DNA of 50,375 bases. It comes from Candidatus Zixiibacteriota bacterium. GTDB taxonomy: Bacteria; Zixibacteria; MSB-5A5; GN15; FEB-12. The notes beneath the pieces were generated by a model, which was given only the letters and a program-made list of their open reading frames with translations, made no database searches and had not been told where the DNA came from. Shown piece after piece: positions 1 to 8,994 of this stretch (the first letter of the stretch is position 1; the number at the start of each line of letters is the position of its first letter). The position numbers were made by a program, and so were the translations under genes. The stretch is taken from assembly GCA_040753875.1 (NCBI GenBank), contig JBFMDV010000016.1:1-50375 (forward strand), in the 5' to 3' direction.

Positions 1-928
1 CCACCTGGACCAACCGCGTCGATCCCAATCGTATCCGGGTCCGGATCAATCCCCGGCGCCAGACCTTTGACCAATTTGGCCAGCAATCTGCCGTTCCAGT
101 ACACGTAGTCGCACTGCCACTGGCCGGTCAGGCTGAACTCGCTCATTACCTGCCCGAAGCTATTTGAAAAATACCTCGTGCCGGTCGTCCCGTATGCCTT
201 CTTGATTCGTCTGCGGTCACCATCGTACTGGAAGCTCGTCACCAAGTCACCGTCGTCAACACTCATAAGCTGCCCTGCATCGTCGTATGTGAAAGTGTAG
301 GAACTAGGCCCACCCGACTCGGCCACAGCATTGCCGATGGAGTCATAGGCATAGTAGGTGCTGTCGGGACCGAGGACGGAGACGAGACGGTTCCGGTCAT
401 AGCTGAATCGCGTTGTGTCGCTCCCAAGTGAATCGACGGCAGTGATGCTGTCAACATTGCCGTTCCGCCCATAGAAGAACCCCAGCGCTGTGTCCGGGTA
501 GTCGCGGCACCTGGCTGTGAGCAGTTGATCTATTTCAGAGTAGGTGAACCGACGCGTGCTGTTGGTGTCCAGGCAGTTGGTAATTTGCGAGACGTTGCCG
601 GCCAGATCGTTGGAGTAGCGCCACTTCATCACATTGGTCGGCGACGTGCCGATGGAATCAACGAGGTAGCGGTTGTCATAGCGGTTCGTGACAGTAATGC
701 CATTTCCGAGCGTCCATGATTCCGGGCCTCCGAAGGGGGCATAGGTGACGTTGTCGACCAGAGTCGTCCACTGGTCGTACATGAAACAGCGTACCTGGAT
801 CACATTGCCAGCGGAGTTGCGGTCATAGGTTACCTGAACCCCGGACGGATATGTAATCCTGTTGACCTCACTGTCCTTGTCATAAGCGTAGGTGGTAGTG
901 TACTTAGTCGTGTCCGAAGCGAACCACC
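1..928 (-). pseudogene. 3' continuation of the RHS-repeat gene in a shifted frame (runs off the window)
   Basis: Reading the minus strand, the RHS coding signal does not stop at position 830. From about 915 it continues in the neighbouring frame with YD-repeat text such as TTYAYDKDSEVNRITYPSG, and it stays open to base 1. The join needs one missing base near 918-930, where a GGN TTC GCT TCG GAC reading would restore the frame. This piece therefore belongs to the gene that starts near 3.7 kb. The C-terminal toxin or core-associated end lies outside the window, so the type of RHS tip is unknown. Confidence 0.75.
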
Positions 929-3532
929 GCAACTCTGATAGAGTCGACCGCGCGCGTCATACCGGTACTTGGTGCTGCAGGCTGGTGCCACCTCCTTGTA
1001 CAGCCGTCCCTTGCCGAAGCTGAACTCAGTCCCATCATACGTGTAGTGAATGTCTTGCGAATCCGGGTAGAGCACTGCCGTGAGCCGATTGAGTGCGTCA
1101 TAGGTATATGTGATGGAGTCCCCAGAGGCATTCGTTTTCCAGGTCAGATTGTTAGCGGCGTCGTAGCCGTAGCGAGTGACACCGGCAACAGCCGAACTGT
1201 CGAACACGAGTCGGGACTTGTCATCGTACCGGAACACATACTGATACCCATCAGGATCGATCGTCTTTACGATGTTGTCCCTGGCGTCATATAAGTACTG
1301 GGTCTTTATGCTATCGTTCGACCGAGGCTGCACCACGGTAACTACCCGTTGCAACGAGTCGTAGCGGTACTTGGTTTGGTGACCGAGCTGATTGGTCATA
1401 GTGTCGAGTGTCCCTCCCGCAGAATATGCAAATTTCGTTGTGTCACCGCTTGGCCCTGCAGCCCAAATAAGTTCGTGCTTGTCGTCGAAGAGGAAAGACT
1501 GAGACTTGCGCAGGACATCACCGCTAGTATAGACCCGCTCGCTCGAGGGATTGCCCGCAAGGTCGTAGGCGTATTGTATGTATGCCCCCAATTCATCGGA
1601 GACCTCGTCAATTTGGCCGCTGTTGTCCCGATGAAGCGTCAACGCGATTCCGACTGGCGTGGTGACCGAGATGAGCTGGCCGTCCACGTTGTAGCTGTAC
1701 ACAAAGATCGCACTATCTGCCGTTCCTGCCAGCGACGTCAGCTTCACGAGTCTCCCGCGCTTGTCAAAGGAGAAACGCGTCGTGTCTCCTGACGACGATT
1801 TCACCCAGGTTCGGCGGCCGAGCTGATCGCGTTGGCCGTATTCCATCGTATCACCATTCGCGAGAACCTCGTAGCGGAGGTCTCCGTTGTTGTAGTAAAC
1901 AAACCCGATAGTATCTGTAACGTCGTGCCTCGGTCCATCAACTCTCACGAGTTGCCCACTGGAATTGTAGGCAAAGGCCGTGGTGTCGCGATACCTCGCA
2001 GTACCAGTAAGGAAGCCACTCTCGATGGTGCTCAGCAGGTTGCCAACTGTATCGTAGACGTAGAAGGTAGTGTCATCAACTGATGGGGAGATAAGGCTAC
2101 GAACGTACTTCCTTATCGGCAGGTTGAAGACTTCATCGTACACCCACCGAGTCTGCTGGGCCAGTGAGGTATTGGAGCCACGAATGTAGGTGGTCAGATT
2201 ACCGCGCACGTCATAGGCGAAAGAGTCCGCCACCCCGTCGGGATACACGACTTTGACCTTCTCCCCGGCGGGGCCGAACAGGTACTCCTTCCCGCATTCC
2301 GTGCAGTTCGGGTTGATCACGCGCTTCAGATAGCGACGGCTCAGGTCAACCGCCCACTGGGCAGTGAACGCGGTTGTGTCAGTGTCGGCGTTTGCGACCG
2401 TTCGGGCCTGAAAAGAGTCTGGGCATGTCCTGCAGTAAGATTGGTAGAAGAGTACTGTCGAATCACGCCCCCCCTTGCGGAAAAACTCTGCGGCACGACC
2501 GAGTGAATCATAAGCGAAGTAGCCATTTATACTGTCTGAGGTAGCAAATTCTACGATATTCAGCGAATCGTAGCCTTGTGTACCGTATGTGAATGACCGT
2601 TGTGCGCCCGCCTCGTATGTCACCGTTTGAAGGTCACCTCTGCCATTAAAGCTGTACTTCGTGAGGGTGTCGCCAAGTGTGTCGCGAATGCTGCTCAGTC
2701 TGCCTCCATTGTAGTCGAGAAGCAACCTGTGGCCACTAGCGTCCTGTACTGTCGTCAGGTGCTGGCCTGTATACGCCAACGAAGTAGCATTCGTGTTTCG
2801 ATCATCCACTGAGATGAGTTTGTGCGTTGAGTCGAATACGTACCGAGTATCGTCACGAGTGACCAGCGCATAACTACCGTCTGCTTGGTCGTATTCAAGC
2901 CGATTGTGCATTCCCCAAGGCGCGTGGTACTCGATGCCGAACGGTGTATTCACCTTTCGATAAGTGCTTAGCCTGCCGTTGGCTTCAGTGACCGAGACAT
3001 TGCCGGACGCAGTGTCGACTGTGAGCGTGTACTGAAAGCTGTGCCGCCACTTTCGACCCAGCCAACCAGTTGTTGTATCAAATGAGTTGTAGTAGCGTGT
3101 AAATCGAATCGATTGGCCTCTGTCAGAAGAGAGCTGAACATCTGTCTGCGCTTCGAACATATTGCCTGTGAGCGCATCGATGGGATCACCAATTTGCGAC
3201 TCGCAGGGAATGCGACCCAACTCCTCTGGTTTGGGTGTGAACTCCACTGCCTCGGGTACAGCGACACCTACTGTGATAGCTTGTGTAGTACAAGCACAAA
3301 TAACCTCACCTAATCCGTTTCTCTCGTATGAGACGGCCCAGAAATCCACTGACCCACCTTCAACCGAAATCGTGGTAGTGAATCGGTTCTCACAAGCAAG
3401 GCAGATTGGGGCCAACCCGTGGGCGGTACATCCACCGCGAGGTGATGGGTATCCCTCAGCGTAGACAGATGTGTAGATGTTCATGCTGTTATCCATTCCC
3501 TTGGCTTTGACACCTACGCAAAAGGTGACCAT
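830..3532 (-). CDS. RHS/YD-repeat protein, main open frame (interrupted gene)
   Basis: RHS proteins are large secreted or surface proteins whose YD repeats wind into a hollow beta-cage, often holding a variable C-terminal toxin. Around residue 110 there is a GDPIDALTGNMFEAQTDVQL motif, typical of the DUF6531 domain that opens bacterial RHS proteins. It is followed by many YxYDxxGRLxxxx repeats (for example YAYDLAGNPSSERVY). The true N-terminus lies upstream. In the same frame a signal-peptide-like segment, LSAFILLLFIGQFVGA, is coded just after an in-frame TGA at 3677-3679. A well-placed ribosome site (AAGGAGGGAGAG) precedes an ATG at 3772. At the other end the frame breaks near 920. The last 29 residues of this ORF (from LRTRLSTLPP) are therefore out-of-frame sequence. 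The gene is probably a pseudogene, or damaged by sequencing errors at two places. Confidence 0.8.
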   Translation of the reverse strand: MVTFCVGVKAKGMDNSMNIYTSVYAEGYPSPRGGCTAHGLAPICLACENRFTTTISVEGGSVDFWAVSYERNGLGEVICACTTQAITVGVAVPEAVEFTPKPEELGRIPCESQIGDPIDALTGNMFEAQTDVQLSSDRGQSIRFTRYYNSFDTTTGWLGRKWRHSFQYTLTVDTASGNVSVTEANGRLSTYRKVNTPFGIEYHAPWGMHNRLEYDQADGSYALVTRDDTRYVFDSTHKLISVDDRNTNATSLAYTGQHLTTVQDASGHRLLLDYNGGRLSSIRDTLGDTLTKYSFNGRGDLQTVTYEAGAQRSFTYGTQGYDSLNIVEFATSDSINGYFAYDSLGRAAEFFRKGGRDSTVLFYQSYCRTCPDSFQARTVANADTDTTAFTAQWAVDLSRRYLKRVINPNCTECGKEYLFGPAGEKVKVVYPDGVADSFAYDVRGNLTTYIRGSNTSLAQQTRWVYDEVFNLPIRKYVRSLISPSVDDTTFYVYDTVGNLLSTIESGFLTGTARYRDTTAFAYNSSGQLVRVDGPRHDVTDTIGFVYYNNGDLRYEVLANGDTMEYGQRDQLGRRTWVKSSSGDTTRFSFDKRGRLVKLTSLAGTADSAIFVYSYNVDGQLISVTTPVGIALTLHRDNSGQIDEVSDELGAYIQYAYDLAGNPSSERVYTSGDVLRKSQSFLFDDKHELIWAAGPSGDTTKFAYSAGGTLDTMTNQLGHQTKYRYDSLQRVVTVVQPRSNDSIKTQYLYDARDNIVKTIDPDGYQYVFRYDDKSRLVFDSSAVAGVTRYGYDAANNLTWKTNASGDSITYTYDALNRLTAVLYPDSQDIHYTYDGTEFSFGKGRLYKEVAPACSTKYRYDARGRLYQSCGGSLRTRLSTLPPTLMTRTVRSTGLHIRPGFR

Positions 3533-3676
3533 GTTGCCGTTGACGGCAATCGGAGTTACGTCGAGGGATACGCACTCTGGTAAGCAGCCTTGTGAACAAC
3601 CACCTCCGCCACAGGTCAGGTCCGTTGCTCCGACGAACTGGCCAATAAACAGCAGAAGGATGAAGGCAGATAAGAC

Positions 3677-3772
3677 TCACGAAATGAACCGGCTGCCTGA
3701 ACATGTCTTGCTGTCCCGAAAGCTGTGATTGACTCCCCTACTCTTGACACTCCGCGTTTGAGAGAATGACAT
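3677..3772 (-). pseudogene. 5' fragment of the RHS gene before an in-frame TGA
   Basis: The ATG at 3772 follows AAGGAGGGAGAG and opens a 31-codon frame ending GSRFIS at a TGA. Beyond the TGA the same frame codes for a hydrophobic signal-peptide core and then the cysteine-rich start of the RHS protein. There is no ATG, GTG or TTG between this TGA and the hydrophobic stretch. Either the TGA is a nonsense change, or a single-base shift joins a second ATG (about 3704, MFRQPVHFVSLI) to the hydrophobic stretch. Confidence 0.45.
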
Positions 3773-4008
3773 CTCTCCCTCCTTAAGAAAGTTAAACCCA
3801 CAACTAAACGCTTTGCGGATGTCTGCCAGACTGATGATTTTCCCACCAATCCCGTGAGTGGCTCCCACTCCACCCGCACCCCAAACTGAACAAGAGCTCC
3901 GATGCTGTCAAACACTTTTTTATGAAAAGACGACTTTTCACGCCACGAACACGCGAAACTGAGAAATTCTGTCCGAAATAGGGGCGGCGGAGGGGGCGCA
4001 TTTCTATA

Positions 4009-4037
4009 TTGCATCGGGGGCGGGGGAATCGTATACT
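4009..4037 (+). promoter_or_regulatory. predicted promoter of the SpoIIAA-like gene
   Basis: TTGCAT and TATACT are separated by exactly 17 bp. The expected start of transcription is near 4044, which places the GTG at 4087 in the mRNA and rules out the TTG at 4009 as a start. Confidence 0.5.
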
Positions 4038-4086
4038 TAGATGTCAATCGGCGTTTCTACCTGGGATTTCAACCGACGAGCACAAT

Positions 4087-4467
4087 GTGAAGAGCTACTA
4101 CGAAATCGATAGCGCACACAACCTGATTCTCAAGGGGCATCGGGGAAAGCTGGCAGTCGACGATGAGATTGAGGTGGTCAACGCCATCCTGGCGGATCCC
4201 AAATACAAAAAGGGGATGGGTGCGTTCTGCGACCTGACTGAAGCCTCGGTTAACTGGAGTCTTGAAGAACTGGATCGGTTTCGGGTGTTCGTGGCGCGGA
4301 TCAAGAGTGTGTGCGGCAAGAGCAGGTGGGGGATCCATATTTCGCCCGGCAAGGACAATACCACCGCCCGCATGTTCGCGGCGCTTCATGACGCGTTCGA
4401 GGATACGATTACAGTCAAGTTGTTCGAGGATCGGGAGGAGGCGCTGAAGTGGGTGAAGGGGAAATAG
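4087..4467 (+). CDS. SpoIIAA/STAS-like small protein
   Basis: A 126-residue soluble protein starting at GTG (VKSYYEIDSAHN). It has the layout of the SpoIIAA-like family often found alone in environmental genomes: an N-terminal beta strand pair, a DLTEAS segment after the second helix, and a C-terminal VKLFEDREEALKWV helix. These proteins share the STAS fold of anti-anti-sigma factors, but I see no clear conserved phosphorylatable serine. The cellular role is unknown. The frame is open further upstream, to a TTG at 4009, but a good promoter overlaps that stretch. No functional neighbours are evident: it lies between the RHS gene on the other strand and a repeat block. The family call rests on overall pattern only. 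Confidence 0.6.
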   Translation: MKSYYEIDSAHNLILKGHRGKLAVDDEIEVVNAILADPKYKKGMGAFCDLTEASVNWSLEELDRFRVFVARIKSVCGKSRWGIHISPGKDNTTARMFAALHDAFEDTITVKLFEDREEALKWVKGK

Positions 4468-4474
4468 GGGGGTG

Positions 4475-4750
4475 TCGGTTCTCGACTTCGCTCGAACCGA
4501 CGCTGTGGGGCGACGGCTGGATTCCGGTTCTCGGCTCCGCTCGAACCGACGGGAGGAAAGCATTACGCCAGTTCGCTTCTCAGAATGACGGAATAATAGA
4601 ATGGCGGAACCGGAAGCGGTTCCGCCCTACTTGCTGCGCTCGAACCGACGCTCGGGGCGGTGGCTGGATTTCGGTTCTCGACTTCGCTCGAACCGACGCC
4701 TGGGGGGCGACATTCTGGATTCCGGCTCTCGACGGCCGGAATGACAAAAG
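4475..4750 (+). repeat. block of short palindromic repeats
   Basis: Three copies of a hairpin motif with arms TCGGTTC and GAACCGA (4475-4500, 4525-4549, 4671-4696) and one partial copy (about 4634-4650) are spaced by related GC-rich linkers (GGGGCGACGGCTGGATT type). An inserted perfect 10-bp inverted repeat, GGCGGAACCG-GAAG-CGGTTCCGCC, lies at 4603-4626. The block ends with CATTCTGGATTCCGGC and GGCCGGAATGACA text. It has no coding signal and looks like a mobile intergenic palindrome family. Unit length and spacing are irregular, so it is not a CRISPR array. Confidence 0.7.
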
Positions 4751-4814
4751 TGGATATCGGGCTACACCGTCTGTTTGGCGACTGACGGCATGAACTGAGG
4801 GTGAAGGAGAACGG

Positions 4815-4842
4815 AAACGGCACACGGGGACGTGTGCCGTTT
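4815..4842 (+). terminator. perfect 12-bp hairpin, possible bidirectional terminator
   Basis: AAACGGCACACG and its exact complement flank a GGGA tetraloop. The + side is followed by TTTACTATG, so the U-tract is short. It separates the repeat block from the arsenic operon and could insulate it. Confidence 0.5.
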
Positions 4843-4991
4843 ACTATGTGGGCGGGATGTCGGGTTTCTCGCTGTTTTCTTCCCTGTTGGTCGAGTGTTG
4901 TACCTATGTTCCCGGTGGCGTGCATGACGATTTGAGCGTTTTCGCCCGCTCGAAACACCGACCTACCACTGATGACTTAATAAAAAATCTG

Positions 4992-5033
4992 TTGACGGGG
5001 GGAACTTTTATCGTATATTTACGATATACGATA
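4992..5033 (+). promoter_or_regulatory. ars promoter with overlapping ArsR operator
   Basis: TTGACG (4992-4997) and TATATT (5014-5019) are 16 bp apart. A perfect 10-bp inverted repeat, TATCGTATAT / ATATACGATA, with a 5-bp spacer covers 5009-5033, so it lies over the -10 element and the transcription start. ArsR-family repressors bind such palindromes and leave them when As(III) binds. Repression by blocking RNA polymerase is the natural reading. Confidence 0.8.
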
Positions 5034-5042
5034 GTAAGAACC

Positions 5043-5399
5043 ATGGCGTACAGCAAAAAAGACAATTTTCAGAAGAAACAGGCGCGGCTGGCGGAACTGG
5101 CCAAGGCGCTGGGGCATCCGGCCAGAATCGCCATCCTGAAGACGCTGGCGGAGCGGAACGCCTGCGTCTGCGGCGAGATCGTGAAGGGACTGCCGCTGGC
5201 GCAGTCGACGGTCTCACAGCATCTGAAAGCGCTCAAGGAGGCGGGGCTGATCAAAGGGGAAATTGAGGGGCCGACATCCTGCTATTGCATCGACGGCAAG
5301 ACGGCACGAGAGCTTGAGGCTCTTTTGGAAGAGTTGCTGCACGCGTTACGAAATGTCAACGGCGATCCCACCTGTCGCCCGGCGAGAAAGAGAGAATAG
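5043..5399 (+). CDS. arsR: ArsR-family arsenic-responsive repressor
   Basis: A 118-residue winged-helix protein. The recognition region reads LAQSTVSQHLKALKEAGLIKGE, typical of ArsR/SmtB. A CVCGEI motif near residues 38-40 matches the CxC pair that holds As(III) in ArsR of the E. coli type, and a second CYC pair follows the wing. I chose the ATG at 5043 because the frame upstream overlaps the promoter and operator. It is the first gene of a tight operon (2 bp to arsM) and sits directly behind its own palindromic operator, so it should control the whole cluster. Confidence 0.9.
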   Translation: MAYSKKDNFQKKQARLAELAKALGHPARIAILKTLAERNACVCGEIVKGLPLAQSTVSQHLKALKEAGLIKGEIEGPTSCYCIDGKTARELEALLEELLHALRNVNGDPTCRPARKRE

Positions 5400-5401
5400 A
5401 C

Positions 5402-6217
5402 ATGGCTGATTCGGACAACATCAAGAAACTCGTGAAAGAAAAATACGGACAGATAGCATCGCAGAGCCGGGAGCAGAATGTATCCTCGTGCTGCGGTACT
5501 GGCGGGTGTTGCTCCGACTTGACCTACACCGTTATCGGCGAGGATTACAGCAAGCTCGAAGGGTACGCCTCGGAAGCGGACCTGGGACTTGGGTGCGGGA
5601 TACCGACCGAGTACGCGGGAATCAAGGCGGGAGACACGGTGCTCGACCTGGGTTCCGGGGCGGGGAACGATGTGTTTGTGGCTCGTCGGCTAGTGGGTGA
5701 GGCGGGGCGGGTGATCGGCCTGGACATGACCGAGGAGATGATAGCGAAGGCGCGGGCGAACAACGAGAAGCTGGGATACAAGAATGTCGAGTTTGTGCTG
5801 GGGGATATCGAGAAGATGCCGGTGCCGTCGGGCAGTGTCGATGTGGTCATCAGCAACTGCGTGTTGAACTTGGTGCCGGATAAGGGAGCAGCGTTTGCGG
5901 AAATATTCCGGGTGCTCAAGCCGGGCGGACATTTCAGTATTTCGGATGTCGTCACACGCGGCGAGCTGCCGCTCAAGATCAAAGCAGCGGCGGAGATGTA
6001 TGTGGGGTGTGTCGCGGGTGCGCCCGACCGGAATGTCTATTTGGATATCATTCGGGGATGCGGGTTTGACGATGCCCGGGTTGTCAAGGAACGGAATATC
6101 GATATTGCCGATGAGATCCTGAAGCAATATCTCAACAACGAAGAGTTGCAGGCGTTCAAACGCAGCAGCACGGCAGTGTTGAGCGTGACGGTGATCGGCA
6201 CCAAGCCGGGCAAGTGA
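5402..6217 (+). CDS. arsM: arsenite S-adenosylmethionine methyltransferase
   Basis: ArsM methylates As(III) to mono-, di- and trimethylated species using S-adenosylmethionine in the cytoplasm. The 271-residue protein has the class I methyltransferase motif LDLGSGAGNDVF around residue 80, an ILGDIEKMP-type motif, and the ArsM cysteines: a CCGTGGCC cluster near residue 30, the cysteine in SNCVLNLVPDK, and the cysteine in VGCVAGA. Length and motif order match the family. It is the second gene of the ars operon, 2 bp behind arsR and 6 bp ahead of arsC. Confidence 0.93.
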   Translation: MADSDNIKKLVKEKYGQIASQSREQNVSSCCGTGGCCSDLTYTVIGEDYSKLEGYASEADLGLGCGIPTEYAGIKAGDTVLDLGSGAGNDVFVARRLVGEAGRVIGLDMTEEMIAKARANNEKLGYKNVEFVLGDIEKMPVPSGSVDVVISNCVLNLVPDKGAAFAEIFRVLKPGGHFSISDVVTRGELPLKIKAAAEMYVGCVAGAPDRNVYLDIIRGCGFDDARVVKERNIDIADEILKQYLNNEELQAFKRSSTAVLSVTVIGTKPGK

Positions 6218-6223
6218 CGGGTA

Positions 6224-6670
6224 ATGACGAAGATTCTGTTTCTGTGTACCGGCAATTCGTGCCGCAGCCAGATGGCCGAGGGGTGGGCACGCTTCCTTAA
6301 GAGCGATAGAATTGAAGCATACTCCGCCGGAACCGAGCCGCACGGTTTGGATCCGCGGGCGGTGAAGGTGATGGCTGAGGCGGGAGTGGATATATCGAAA
6401 CAGCTTTCAAAACATGTCGATGAATTGGCGCATGTGCGATTAGATTGGGTCGTAACGGTGTGTGATCGGGCGCGGGACCGCTGTCCTCTGTTTCGGGGTT
6501 CGGCGAAAGTTGTGCATTTTGGATTCGATGATCCACCGGCGCTGGCGAAGGGCGCGCATTCGGAACAGGAAGCGCTCACGCATTATCGCCGAGTGCGGGA
6601 TGAGATCCGAGCCTTTGTCGAGTCGCTTCCTGAAACACTCGAACTGACAAGTAAGGAACACCACACATGA
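6224..6670 (+). CDS. arsC: arsenate reductase, low-molecular-weight phosphatase type
   Basis: Reduces As(V) to As(III). The N-terminal [13 protein letters not shown] is the phosphatase-like P-loop with the nucleophilic cysteine. The pair in [12 protein letters not shown] matches the two resolving cysteines of the thioredoxin-coupled ArsC type (Staphylococcus/Bacillus class), not the glutaredoxin-linked class. The length of 148 residues is normal. The stop overlaps the start of the ACR3 gene as ATGA, indicating translational coupling: the As(III) produced is handed to methylation or export. Confidence 0.93.
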   Translation: MTKILFLCTGNSCRSQMAEGWARFLKSDRIEAYSAGTEPHGLDPRAVKVMAEAGVDISKQLSKHVDELAHVRLDWVVTVCDRARDRCPLFRGSAKVVHFGFDDPPALAKGAHSEQEALTHYRRVRDEIRAFVESLPETLELTSKEHHT

Positions 6671-7749
6671 CAACAACGCAGGTTGCCACGGATCAACGTG
6701 TCAAGTCCGGTGACCGCAAACACCTCGGATTTCTGGATCGTTACCTCACACTGTGGATATTCAGCGCCATGGGACTCGGGGTCGCTGTCGGCTACCTGTC
6801 CCCCGGGGTTTCGAGTTTCTGGAATCAATTCAATGTTGGTACGACCAATGTCCCTATCGCCATCGGCCTGATCCTCATGATGTATCCACCGCTGGCGAAA
6901 GTGCGGTACGAGGAACTCGGCGATGTTTTCAGAGATTGGAAGGTGCTGGGGATATCACTCGTGCAAAACTGGGTGATTGGTCCGGTGTTGATGTTTGGGT
7001 TGGCCATCCTGTTTCTCAGCGGCTATCCGGAGTATATGGTCGGATTGATCATGATCGGTCTGGCGCGCTGCATCGCCATGGTGATCGTCTGGAATGATTT
7101 GGCCGGCGGCGACAAAGAGTACGCCGCCGGTCTCGTGGCGTTCAACAGTATATTTCAGGTCTTCTTCTACAGCCTGTATGCGTACGTGTTTATCACCCTG
7201 TTGCCGCCCCTTCTTGGGTTGCAGGGGAGCGTGGTGGATGTTCACATGTCGCAAATCGCCGAAAGCGTGTTCATTTATCTGGGCATACCGTTTCTTGCCG
7301 GGATGATCAGCCGGTGGGGACTCCTAAGAATTAAAGGGGTGGATTGGTACGACAACGTTTTTCTAAAGCGAATTGGTCCGGTCACGCTGGTATCGCTTTT
7401 GTTCACGATCATCGTGATGTTCAGTCTTAAGGGGGATACGATCGTCAGGATACCGTTTGATGTTTTTCGCATAGCGCTGCCGCTCTTGATTTATTTCGTG
7501 GTGATGTTTGTAGTCAGTTTTTGGATGGGCAGGCGCGTGCGGGCCGGTTATGCTCGTTCGGCGACTCTGTCCTTTACGGCAGCATCGAACAATTTCGAAC
7601 TGGCTATTGCGGTGGCAGTGGCGGTGTTCGGAATAAATTCCGGTGCTGCCTTCGCGGCCGTGATAGGTCCGCTCGTGGAGGTGCCGGTACTGATCAGCCT
7701 GGTGAATCTGGCGTGCTGGTTCGAGCGGCAATGGTTCGTTACAGTATAA
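6667..7749 (+). CDS. acr3: ACR3-family arsenite efflux permease
   Basis: Exports As(III) across the inner membrane using the proton-motive force. The 360-residue protein has about ten hydrophobic segments and the ACR3 signature [17 protein letters not shown], which contains the conserved cysteine of the fourth transmembrane helix. Another conserved family stretch near the C-terminus is [16 protein letters not shown]. It belongs to the ACR3 (BASS) fold and is not ArsB. It is the last gene of the operon and overlaps arsC by 4 bp. No clear forward terminator follows: the hairpin at 7803-7843 carries its U-tract on the other strand. Confidence 0.93.
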   Translation: MTTTQVATDQRVKSGDRKHLGFLDRYLTLWIFSAMGLGVAVGYLSPGVSSFWNQFNVGTTNVPIAIGLILMMYPPLAKVRYEELGDVFRDWKVLGISLVQNWVIGPVLMFGLAILFLSGYPEYMVGLIMIGLARCIAMVIVWNDLAGGDKEYAAGLVAFNSIFQVFFYSLYAYVFITLLPPLLGLQGSVVDVHMSQIAESVFIYLGIPFLAGMISRWGLLRIKGVDWYDNVFLKRIGPVTLVSLLFTIIVMFSLKGDTIVRIPFDVFRIALPLLIYFVVMFVVSFWMGRRVRAGYARSATLSFTAASNNFELAIAVAVAVFGINSGAAFAAVIGPLVEVPVLISLVNLACWFERQWFVTV

Positions 7750-7794
7750 CGACGTGCGGACAACTGGTCTTTGCCAAGCAGGAATCTGTGATGC

Positions 7795-7843
7795 AAAAAA
7801 AACGCATCGGGGTCCTGGCTCTCTACTCAGAACCCCTGATGCG
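7795..7843 (-). terminator. Rho-independent terminator for the minus-strand operon
   Basis: CGCATC-GGGG and CCCC-TGATGCG arms form a long stem, followed on the minus strand by an eight-U tract (A-run at 7795-7802). It lies 24 bp past the stop of the DUF3996 gene and also separates it from the convergent ars operon. Confidence 0.8.
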
Positions 7844-7867
7844 AGTCACTCCGTTGTGAGGAGTGGG

Positions 7868-8329
7868 TTACCTGAAATAGAATCTCATCCCTATGCCAGC
7901 CTCGAAATCCATTTCCGTCTCTGGTACCACATCCAACACCGGAGCAACTTCGATGAAGGCGTCAAGAGGCGCCCTCACGAAGAGATAGTTTAGCCCCACT
8001 GGAACCCGCAGTCCTACACGTGCATCGGACGCATCCTTCACCCGTCCGCCGACGCCGTAGTACAGCGGTAATTTCCCTCTTGTCACGTTGAAGACGCCGT
8101 AGTCGTGAAACAGGTAGTCAACGTGAGTGTTGAAATCGCGGTCGTTGTCCTGCGACCAGGCGAGTGCGAAATCTACAGCGGTGCTGTAGCCGGTCCAGAC
8201 TTTTCCATTGATGGCGGTCGGTTCCCCCATCACCGCTCCCATACCGAACCCCTTGTCGCGCGGCTGCGCGAAACTGAGCACCGGAATCGCCAGCAATGCG
8301 ACGCCAACCAAGATGATTAATCTGCTCAT
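7868..8329 (-). CDS. DUF3996-type outer-membrane beta-barrel protein
   Basis: A 153-residue protein with a cleavable signal peptide (MSRLIILVGVALLAIPVLSF, then AQ). The mature part alternates polar and hydrophobic residues and ends in FYFR, as in outer-membrane barrels. Segments such as GMGAVMGEPTAINGKVW, KLPLYYGVGGRV and RVGLRVPVGLNYLF match the DUF3996 family pattern of small barrels of unknown function. I chose the ATG at 8329 because AAAGGAGG lies just upstream; the frame extends 16 codons further without a ribosome site. It follows the cytochrome/porin pair on the same strand, separated by a hairpin at 8465-8493. Confidence 0.75.
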   Translation of the reverse strand: MSRLIILVGVALLAIPVLSFAQPRDKGFGMGAVMGEPTAINGKVWTGYSTAVDFALAWSQDNDRDFNTHVDYLFHDYGVFNVTRGKLPLYYGVGGRVKDASDARVGLRVPVGLNYLFVRAPLDAFIEVAPVLDVVPETEMDFEAGIGMRFYFR

Positions 8330-8464
8330 ACGCGTTTCCTCCTTTACGGTAGTTGATACGGAAACATCAGCAGACACTGCTTGTGGTATTTTTTGATACC
8401 GACACGGCTTGGCAAAGGTTCCAGATCTTTCATGCGACCTTCACGTATTGCGGAACAATGCGAC

Positions 8465-8493
8465 AGAGCCACGGCCGTAATGGTCGTGGCTCT
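8465..8493 (-). terminator. hairpin after the porin gene
   Basis: AGAGCCACG and CGTGGCTCT are exact arms, with near-complementary inner bases (CC/GG) and a small loop. No U-tract follows on the minus strand, so it may be a weak or Rho-assisted terminator, or an mRNA-stabilising stem. Confidence 0.45.
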
Positions 8494-8517
8494 GAGGAAC
8501 CAAGAGAATAGAGGAAA

Positions 8518-8970
8518 TCAGAAGTCGAACCGGATTCCGGTTCGCACAAAGAAATACGAGCCGGACTCGTTGCCGTAGACATACCCGGTGTCGTCGTTCA
8601 GGTCGGCGTAGTCGCCATCGGCGGTCACAGTTACGCTCGGCGCCACTCGAAGCTGCGCACCCAAGGACAACTTGACCAGCTGATAATCGAGATCGGAATA
8701 CGTGTGCATCTCGGGAAACGTGAAGTCCTGGTGGGTCAGGTCCGGCTGACCGCTTTCGTTCAGGAGTCGGCTGGAAACGTCGGGCATAAGGACCTGGTCG
8801 AGTGCGCCAGTTGCCGTGCTGATCGAGAGGCTTCCGGTGAAGCGAACTCGCTCGCTGGGAATAAACGTTCCTGTCAAATACGCGGTGTGCGTCTGTGATT
8901 CATAGTCAGACATGGCATACTCGGAGCCGTAGTGTTTTTGACGGATCGTCAGATTCGGAGCGACACCCAC
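8518..8970 (-). pseudogene. C-terminal fragment of the MtrB-like porin behind an in-frame TGA
   Basis: This frame is identical to the frame of the porin ORF ending at 8995. The only break is one TGA (codon 575). Translation after the TGA gives GAHLFSDTVGVAPNLTIRQ, then typical amphipathic barrel strands, and closes with VRTGIRFDF. A terminal aromatic residue is the usual outer-membrane insertion signal, so the natural porin end lies here, not at 8995. Joined, the two parts give 733 codons, the expected size for the MtrB/PioB family. A GTG at 8970 could start a separate peptide, but no ribosome site supports this. Confidence 0.75.
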
Positions 8971-8994
8971 GGTGTCGCTAAACAGATGTGCCCC

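Noticed and set aside
4475-4750. CRISPR array
   Set aside because: Repeats are few, irregularly spaced, and the linkers are similar to each other instead of unique; no cas genes are present.
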